The translations under genes were made by a program, and so were the position numbers. The notes under the pieces were generated by a model. That model saw only the letters and a program-made list of their open reading frames with translations. It had not been told where the DNA came from and made no database searches. A stretch of DNA of 64,000 nt, taken from positions 62,001-126,000 of the forward strand of contig NZ_JAPJZH010000008.1 of NCBI RefSeq assembly GCF_027889715.1, in the 5' to 3' direction. This stretch comes from Allohoeflea poritis. Lineage in GTDB: Bacteria > Pseudomonadota > Alphaproteobacteria > Rhizobiales > Rhizobiaceae. Positions within the stretch are counted from its first letter, which is position 1. The number at the start of each line of letters is the position of its first letter. This document shows, piece by piece, positions 58,600 through 64,000 of the stretch.

Positions 58600-59796
58600 A
58601 TGAAATCACCGATCACACGCACCGCCATCAGCCTCCTTGGCGTTCTTTCCGTTGCCATGACATCGCCCGCGTTGGCCGCCGAATGCGGCGGCAATCTGGG
58701 ACAGTTTCTCAATGGGGTGAAACAGGAAGCGGTTTCGCAAGGGATCTCGGCACGCGCCGCCGACCGGGCTCTGGCCAATGCGGCAATCGACAACAAGGTG
58801 CTGCGGCGCGACCGCGCGCAAGGCGTGTTCAAGCTGACTTTCCTGGAATTCTCGAAACGCGTGATCAGCCAGAACCGCATGGATCACGGCCGGAAGAACA
58901 TGTCGAAATACGCCGCCGTTTTCGATCGCGCCGAGCGCGAATACGGCGTGCCGCGCGCGGTGATCACGGCCTTCTGGGGTCTTGAAACCGATTTCGGTGC
59001 CGTACAGGGCGACTTCAACACCATCAACGCGCTGGTCACCCTTTCCCATGACTGCCGGCGCCCGGAACTTTTCCGTCCGGAACTGATCGCCGCGATCAGG
59101 ATGGTCGAGAACGGCGATCTCGATCCGGCGCGCACCACCGGCGCCTGGGCAGGAGAGATCGGCCAGGTGCAGATGCTTCCCGTCGATATTCTGGAATTCG
59201 GCGTCGATGCCGACGGCGACGGCCATGTCCGTTTGAAGGCAAGCGCGCCCGACGCCATTTTGACCGGCGCGAACTTCATCCGCCATCTCGGCTGGCAATC
59301 GGGCCAGCCCTGGCTCCAGGAAGTGATCGTTCCGTCCGGCCTTGCCTGGCAGAATACCGGTCTCGGCAAGGCCCTGCCGGTAAGAGAATGGTCGGCCAAG
59401 GGCGTTCAGGCCAAGGAAGGCTCGCTGGCCTCGAACGACCTTGCGGCTGCGCTGATCCTGCCCCAAGGACGCAAAGGCCCGGCCTTTCTCGCCTATCCGA
59501 ATTTCTCGATTTATCTCGAGTGGAACAAATCGTTCATCTACACGACCAGTGCCGCCTATTTCGCCACCCGTCTCGGCGGCGCCAGCCGTTACAATGCCGG
59601 CAATCCCGACCCGGGCCTTTCCGACGCGCAGATGAAAACCCTGCAGAGGATCCTCCAGGGCAAGGGATACGATGTCGGCAAGATCGACGGCATACTCGGC
59701 GCCGGCACGCGCGCCGCGGTCCAGAAAGAGCAGCTGCGTCTCGGAATGCCGGCTGATGCATGGCCGACGCCGCAGCTTCTGTCGCGGCTTCAATAG
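58600..59796 (+). CDS. MltB-type lytic transglycosylase with peptidoglycan-binding domain
   Basis: The 398-residue protein has a signal peptide ending near SPALAAE, an MltB catalytic domain with the catalytic Glu in ITAFWGLETDFGAVQGDFNT, and a C-terminal peptidoglycan-binding domain (LQRILQGKGYDVGKIDGILGAGTRAAV). It cleaves glycan strands in the periplasm. The start at 58600 is chosen over 58498 because the shorter form opens directly into a signal peptide; no strong ribosome site is visible. It follows the GH25 gene by 65 bases. Confidence 0.93.
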   Translation: MKSPITRTAISLLGVLSVAMTSPALAAECGGNLGQFLNGVKQEAVSQGISARAADRALANAAIDNKVLRRDRAQGVFKLTFLEFSKRVISQNRMDHGRKNMSKYAAVFDRAEREYGVPRAVITAFWGLETDFGAVQGDFNTINALVTLSHDCRRPELFRPELIAAIRMVENGDLDPARTTGAWAGEIGQVQMLPVDILEFGVDADGDGHVRLKASAPDAILTGANFIRHLGWQSGQPWLQEVIVPSGLAWQNTGLGKALPVREWSAKGVQAKEGSLASNDLAAALILPQGRKGPAFLAYPNFSIYLEWNKSFIYTTSAAYFATRLGGASRYNAGNPDPGLSDAQMKTLQRILQGKGYDVGKIDGILGAGTRAAVQKEQLRLGMPADAWPTPQLLSRLQ

Positions 59797-59799
59797 ACC

Positions 59800-61161
59800 T
59801 TACTGCGCCGCCTCGCCGGTCTTTTCCTTTTCCGGCTGCTCCGCGCTGATATTGGCGTCGTCGGCTTCGGCCTGCTTGGCCTTCTCCGCCCGCCGGTGAT
59901 AGAGCGCAAGCCGCGCCGCGCGATAGCGCAGCCGCGCATGGAACACCGCGCGGTCCACCGCTTGGCGGCCGCGCTGCATTTCGCCGATCTCGGTCGCATA
60001 GGCCTCCATCAGCGCCGACCTGTATGATGTGAGCCCGGCCGTTGCCACCCGTTCCACGCGGCGCATCAGATTGGCCCATAGCGGAGAGATCAGAAGCGAG
60101 ATTGCGGTCACGGCGATCGCCAGGCGATAGGCATCGCCGCTGAGTGCCGCCGCGCTCAGGCCGGCGGCCGCCAGCACGAAGGAGAACTCACCGATCTGCG
60201 CCATGGAAAGGCCGGCGACGAGCGCCGTCTGCTCGCTCGAACCGGTCAGCCGCAGAAGGGCGATATTGAGGATCGATTTTGCGGCGATGACCGCCAGCGA
60301 AGCGGCAACGACCAGCAGCAGATTGTCCCAGATGAATCTCAGATCCATGAGCAGGCCGATCGAAAGGAAGAAGACGACCAGGAGCACGCTCTGGATCGGC
60401 TCGATCACCGGAATGATACGGCTGCGCAGCGTCGAATTGCCGATGAGAATGCCGGCAACGAACGCGCCGTAGACGGGCGACAGGCCAGCAACGCCCGATA
60501 TGGCGGCCGCCGAGAAGCAAAGCGCCAGAGAGCCGAGCGCCAGGATTTCAACCTTGTTTTCGATCTGCTCCGCGAACGGCACACGCAGCTTGCCGCGCCT
60601 TCCGAGCCACCACAAAAGGCCGCCGAGAAACGCCACGGCAATCACCACCTTGAGCGTCACCGCCGCGAAATCGATGTCGCCCGAGCCGAAGCTGCTGACA
60701 AAGATCAGCATCGGAACGACGGCAATGTCCTGCGCGATGAGAACACCGACCGCGATGCGCCCCTCCTCGCCGCGCAATACGCCCATATCGTCGAGCATCT
60801 TCATGGCGACGACGGTGCTCGACATGGCGATGATGAAGCCGAGGATGACGGATTCGGCGAGGCCAATGCCCAGACCAAGACCGATGAGAATGGCGACGAT
60901 CAGCGCCGCCGTGATCTGACCGCCTGCCACCAGCAAGGCCTGACGCAGGGTCAGCACGAACGCCCGAAGCGAAAGCTCCATGCCGATGAAGAAAAGCAGG
61001 ACGAGCACACCCATCTCGGCAAGCAGGTTGACGCTTTCCGATTCCGGAATGACGCCGAAGCCGGTGGGCCCGAGCGCAACACCGGCGAGGATAAAACCGA
61101 CGAGCGGCGGCTGCCGCAACCAGATCAGTCCAAGGCCCATAATGCCCGCGACCGCAGCCAC
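59800..61161 (-). CDS. Kef-type monovalent cation/proton antiporter (CPA2 family)
   Basis: The 453-residue protein has about 12 membrane helices with the CPA2 features LRQPPLVGFILAGVALGPTGFGVI, FFIGMELSLRAF, VILGFIIAMSSTVVAMKML and GVLIAQDIAVVPML, then a charged cytoplasmic tail (RRAEKAKQAEADDAN) without a TrkA-N domain. The listed start is GTG at 61161, but no ribosome site precedes it. The same frame continues to CTG at 61233, which follows AGGAGAAG and gives a complete N terminus (LEGTVPAAVAETASHGAALSG). A CTG start is therefore likely. Confidence 0.9.
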   Translation of the reverse strand: MAAVAGIMGLGLIWLRQPPLVGFILAGVALGPTGFGVIPESESVNLLAEMGVLVLLFFIGMELSLRAFVLTLRQALLVAGGQITAALIVAILIGLGLGIGLAESVILGFIIAMSSTVVAMKMLDDMGVLRGEEGRIAVGVLIAQDIAVVPMLIFVSSFGSGDIDFAAVTLKVVIAVAFLGGLLWWLGRRGKLRVPFAEQIENKVEILALGSLALCFSAAAISGVAGLSPVYGAFVAGILIGNSTLRSRIIPVIEPIQSVLLVVFFLSIGLLMDLRFIWDNLLLVVAASLAVIAAKSILNIALLRLTGSSEQTALVAGLSMAQIGEFSFVLAAAGLSAAALSGDAYRLAIAVTAISLLISPLWANLMRRVERVATAGLTSYRSALMEAYATEIGEMQRGRQAVDRAVFHARLRYRAARLALYHRRAEKAKQAEADDANISAEQPEKEKTGEAAQ

Positions 61162-61334
61162 GAATGCGATACCGCTCAGGGCTGCGCCGTGCGATGCGGT
61201 TTCCGCGACCGCTGCTGGGACGGTACCTTCCAGATAACTTCTCCTGCCGCGGCAGGGCGATCGGCCCTGCTGTTGATGTCCCGGTGATTTTTACACGGTG
61301 CCGGACGACCGGCAACCCGCCGGGAAACGTCCGA

Positions 61335-61595
61335 TCAGACCTTGTCGAACTCGTCCTTGTCGGTCGGCAGCAACAGGACGGCGGTCGTCAGATAGGCAAA
61401 GCCGAACGTAACGCCGAAGGAAAAAAACATGATGAACAGGGCGGTGGCGACATGCCGCGATTCAAGGACGAGGCTGCCAAAGCCGTTGATGTCGAAATAG
61501 ACGACGCCGGCCGCCAGCGCCCAACCGATACATATACCGACCAAGCTGTTTCTAAGTACAAACCGTACGAGTTTCGGCAATTTGGCTGTCATCAT
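61335..61595 (-). CDS. Small membrane protein, 86 residues
   Basis: The protein has two hydrophobic helices (SLVGICIGWALAAGVVYF and ALFIMFFSFGVTFGFAYLTTAVLLL) and an acidic C terminus (DKDEFDKV). Similar 80-100 residue membrane proteins are common in rhizobia; no function is known. The start at 61595 follows GGGAC; an in-frame ATG ten codons earlier is possible. It lies upstream of the Kef gene on the same strand. Confidence 0.65.
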   Translation of the reverse strand: MMTAKLPKLVRFVLRNSLVGICIGWALAAGVVYFDINGFGSLVLESRHVATALFIMFFSFGVTFGFAYLTTAVLLLPTDKDEFDKV

Positions 61596-61766
61596 GGCCG
61601 ATTGTCCCGTGGCACCACTGATCACGTTTCAAGGCACTTTACCGCATGACCGGTGTTGCGGTCACTGCTACCAATTGTCCGCAAGGACGGCGCAAGAATC
61701 GGATGGCGTGGCATCCATCCCCGCCTTAAGACCCTGTTTGTCCAATTGACGATCTGCGGAGATGGA

Positions 61767-62711
61767 ATGACCGAAGGCACCAATCCAATCAGCCCGATGA
61801 TCTGGCTGCTGCTCTTTCTCCTCGGCGCGATCTGGGGCGGGTCTTTCTTTTTCGCGCGTGTGGCGGTCGAATATGTCCCGCCCTTGACGCTTGTCTTCCT
61901 GCGCGTGTTCCTGGCGGCGCTGGCCCTGCACCTTTATCTTTTCGCACGCAACGGCCTCTATCGCACGATCCTGGCGCGCTGGCGCGCCTTTCTGTTGTTG
62001 GGCTTTCTTAACAATGCCATTCCCTTCACGCTTATCTTTTTCGGCCAGACCGAGATAGGCGCCGGCCTTGCGGCCATCCTCAATGCCACGACGCCGCTGT
62101 GCACGGTGGTGATCGCCAACGCGCTGACCAGCGATGAAAAGATGACGACGCTGAAGATCGCCGGCTGCCTGCTGGGCCTCGCCGGAACCGCGGTGCTGAT
62201 CGGACCGTCGGCGATATCCGGGCTCGGCGCACCGGTGTGGGCACAGCTTGCCATTATCGGCGCCGCGGTCTCCTACGGCTTTGCCGCGACCTATGGCAAA
62301 CGCTTCGGCGACTTGCCGCCGGTCGTGACCGCGACCGGACAGCTGACGGCCTCATCGGCGATCATGCTGCCGGTCATCCTTCTCCTCGACCAGCCATGGA
62401 CAATCCCCTTCCCGCCGGCAGGCATCGTGGCCGCGATCCTGTTGCTCGCGGTCCTGTCGACCTCGCTCGCCTACATCCTCTATTTCCGGATTATCGCCGC
62501 CGCCGGCGCGACCAACGCATCCGTGGTGACGCTTATCGTTCCGCCGAGCGCCATCCTTCTCGGCGTCGCATTCCTCGACGAACGGATGACGGCAGAGGCG
62601 CTCGCCGGGCTTGTGCTCATCGCACTCGGCCTTCTGACCATTGATGGCCGGCCGATAAACTTTCTTAAAAATAAAATGAAATTAATGATTTATAGGAAAA
62701 GTGAGCGTTGA
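61767..62711 (+). CDS. EamA/DMT family transporter
   Basis: The 314-residue protein has ten predicted helices in two EamA repeats: WLLLFLLGAIWGGSFFFARVAVEYVPPLTLVFLR and ATYGKRFGDLPPVVTATGQLTASSAIM onward. It probably exports a small metabolite or amino acid. The start at 61767 follows GCGGAGA; an upstream in-frame start at 61653 lacks one. The last 15 codons (FLKNKMKLMIYRKSER) are strikingly AT-rich for the window, as if the 3' end had been extended into intergenic DNA. Confidence 0.91.
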   Translation: MTEGTNPISPMIWLLLFLLGAIWGGSFFFARVAVEYVPPLTLVFLRVFLAALALHLYLFARNGLYRTILARWRAFLLLGFLNNAIPFTLIFFGQTEIGAGLAAILNATTPLCTVVIANALTSDEKMTTLKIAGCLLGLAGTAVLIGPSAISGLGAPVWAQLAIIGAAVSYGFAATYGKRFGDLPPVVTATGQLTASSAIMLPVILLLDQPWTIPFPPAGIVAAILLLAVLSTSLAYILYFRIIAAAGATNASVVTLIVPPSAILLGVAFLDERMTAEALAGLVLIALGLLTIDGRPINFLKNKMKLMIYRKSER

Positions 62712-62985
62712 AGGCCGTGTCCGGCCGGGCAACAAAAACCCTTTGAAATTGACGGCACCGCCACAAAGTCGCCACGAACGGCTCCTTCGCACCTGCAAAA
62801 TAAGGGTGAATCTGGCCCATGATTCACACTTTTTTGGCACCAAACTAAGTCAATGAATTTCATGCGCTTAAAAAGCTAAAATTTGAAATATCCGTTGCGT
62901 CTTTCGGCAGCGCAGCAACTATTTTGCTTTTCAATCCGCTTGTCTCCGGCATAGCATTTATCGGTAAACCGCAGGGAGGTCCGCT

Positions 62986-63063
62986 ATGGGATTGGCGCGT
63001 TCGCTCAATGTCCTGGTGATCGGTGCAGCGTTCCTATTCATCGCCCTGATGCTTTTTTTGTAA
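62986..63063 (+). CDS. 25-residue hydrophobic peptide
   Basis: The peptide begins MGLARSLNVLVIG and consists mostly of a single hydrophobic helix ending LMLFL. It has an excellent ribosome site, CAGGGAGG, seven bases before the ATG, and a terminator about 50 bases downstream. These make it a credible small membrane peptide. Similar tiny frames are found in rhizobia in my recollection, but I cannot confirm homologues here. Function is unknown. Confidence 0.6.
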   Translation: MGLARSLNVLVIGAAFLFIALMLFL

Positions 63064-63110
63064 GCTGATGGCGATTGGCCGCCGCAGGACCGGCTGGCCC
63101 TGAACAATCG

Positions 63111-63140
63111 ACGGGGATGGTTTTCACCATCCCCGTTTTG
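63111..63140 (+). terminator. Rho-independent terminator
   Basis: ACGGGGATGG and CCATCCCCGT form a 10-bp stem followed by TTTG on the plus strand. It follows the 25-residue peptide gene and converges on azoR. Confidence 0.85.
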
Positions 63141-63161
63141 ATTCCGGGCCTTCGCCTGGCT

Positions 63162-63752
63162 TCACGCCGCCGCCTTCTCAATGGCATCACGTGCCCGCTT
63201 CACACTGTCGTCGGCCGCCATGGCCAACTGATCCGCGGCAATGAATTCGACATCCGTGACGCCCAGAAAGGCAAAGACATGCCTCAGATAGGGTGTGACG
63301 AAATCGGCCGGACTGCCCAACGGAACACCGCCCGAAGCGTTCACCACATAGATCTTCTTGCCCGCAAGCAACCCTTCCGGCCCCTGCTCGGTGTAGCGGA
63401 ACGTGCGGCCCGGCTGAGCGACGTGGTCGATCCAGGCCTTCAGCGCTGCGGGAACGCCGAAATTATATGTCGGGGCTCCCACCACAATGATGTCGGCTTC
63501 CGTCAGTTCCTCAACCAGCACGTCCGTTTCGGCCAGCGTCGCATGCTGCTGCTCGGTCCGGTCTGCCGCCGGAAGCACGCGGTCGGAGACCCAACTCTCG
63601 CTCGGGAAGGTCAGACCGTCCGCCACATCGCGCGTGCGAACCGTTGCATTCGCATGTTTGCGCGCAAGAACTTCGACCAGTTCATCGGTCAGTTTCCGGC
63701 TGACGGAATCGTTGCGCCGCGCCGACGAATGGATGGTCAGAATGTGGGTCAT
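63162..63752 (-). CDS. azoR: FMN-dependent NADH-azoreductase AzoR
   Basis: AzoR reduces quinones and azo compounds using FMN and NADH. The 196-residue flavodoxin-fold protein has ILTIHSSARRNDSVSRKLTDEL (phosphate-binding loop), GAPTYNFGVPAALKAWIDHVAQPGRTFRYTEQGPEGLL and KKIYVVNASGGVPLGS. The start follows GGAGAG. A perfect inverted repeat about 106 bases upstream resembles a LysR-type or HxlR-type regulator site, but no regulator gene is adjacent. Confidence 0.94.
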   Translation of the reverse strand: MTHILTIHSSARRNDSVSRKLTDELVEVLARKHANATVRTRDVADGLTFPSESWVSDRVLPAADRTEQQHATLAETDVLVEELTEADIIVVGAPTYNFGVPAALKAWIDHVAQPGRTFRYTEQGPEGLLAGKKIYVVNASGGVPLGSPADFVTPYLRHVFAFLGVTDVEFIAADQLAMAADDSVKRARDAIEKAAA

Positions 63753-63857
63753 TGTTGCTTCTCTCCGCTGTGAAGGATTGCGCCGGCATCAGGCCGGCCC
63801 TTCACGCAGAGATAGTCGCAAACGGGATGAGCATAAGTCCCGGAATGAAGGACTTAC

Positions 63858-63876
63858 TGTTCAATAAAAATGAACA
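63858..63876. promoter_or_regulatory. Inverted repeat upstream of azoR
   Basis: TGTTCA, seven A/T bases and TGAACA form a perfect dyad, about 106 bases upstream of the azoR start. It contains a T-N11-A pattern typical of LysR-type sites. Confidence 0.45.
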
Positions 63877-63891
63877 AAAATCCAAAAATCG

Positions 63892-64000
63892 TCAAGCAGC
63901 AGCGATCGAGGTGACCGTGCCGCCGGCCTTTGGCGCGCGCAGACCGAGCAGATGGCAGATCGCGTAGACGAGCTGCGCCCGGTTCATCGTGTAGAAATGG
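63892..64000 (-). CDS. metF: Methylenetetrahydrofolate reductase MetF (C-terminal end only)
   Basis: The last 35 residues are visible, containing HFYTMNRAQLVYAICHLLGL followed by an extension ending TVTSIAAA. This is the conserved C terminus of MetF, which makes 5-methyltetrahydrofolate for methionine synthesis. The rest lies beyond the window edge. It is on the same strand as azoR, with 139 bases between them. Confidence 0.85.
   Translation of the reverse strand, partial: HFYTMNRAQLVYAICHLLGLRAPKAGGTVTSIAAA

Overview
The window is about 64 kb of GC-rich alphaproteobacterial chromosome, most likely from the Hyphomicrobiales (Rhizobiales). The evidence is a rhizobial-type division and cell-wall (dcw) cluster next to an RNase P RNA gene, a long FtsZ with an extended C-terminal linker, DUF1127 mini-proteins, btaA-btaB betaine-lipid genes and a CreA-family protein. 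I do not assign a genus. No tRNA, rRNA, CRISPR array, phage or complete insertion sequence was recognised.

Layout. 1-9.5 kb: a DUF5996-like protein (5' end outside the window), a TrkA-C membrane protein, creA, gamma-glutamyltransferase (ggt), a 52-residue membrane protein, an SCO/SenC copper chaperone, prmA, two DUF1127 genes each with its own terminator, pepP-type aminopeptidase P and azlCD. 9.6-21.2 kb, all on the minus strand: the distal dcw arm and its usual followers, in transcription order ddl-ftsQ-ftsA-ftsZ-lpxC-bamD-recN-ligA. A 301-bp element with 32-bp terminal inverted repeats sits between recN and ligA. 21.3-28.4 kb: a block that splits the dcw cluster, holding a beta-barrel candidate, a transglutaminase-fold protein without its catalytic cysteine, a MocR regulator, a PNPOx-fold protein, a molybdopterin oxidoreductase and an SMR transporter. 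28.4-43 kb: the proximal dcw arm, in transcription order rnpB, mraZ-rsmH-ftsL-ftsI-murE/murF (one fused reading frame)-mraY-murD-ftsW-murG-murC-murB. Four TGGGN MraZ boxes at exact 10-bp spacing lie upstream of mraZ. 43-51.9 kb: small and poorly characterised genes, including a broken M19 dipeptidase, a lytic transglycosylase, an amidase, a DjlA-like co-chaperone, a Popeye-like protein and an MFS exporter. 52-64 kb: 5-oxoprolinase, btaA-btaB behind a three-repeat Pho box, a GH25 lysozyme, an MltB-like transglycosylase, a Kef-type antiporter, an EamA transporter, a 25-residue peptide gene, azoR and the 3' end of metF.

How it fits together. Most of the window concerns the cell envelope. It covers UDP-MurNAc-pentapeptide and lipid II synthesis (murB, C, D, E/F, mraY, murG), septum assembly (ftsL, I, W, Q, A, Z), lipid A commitment (lpxC), outer-membrane protein insertion (bamD), and several peptidoglycan hydrolases (SLT, AmiD-like amidase, GH25, MltB-like). 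The bta genes replace phospholipid with phosphate-free lipid under phosphate starvation, and the tandem Pho box supports PhoB control. Ggt and 5-oxoprolinase are both gamma-glutamyl cycle enzymes but lie 48 kb apart.
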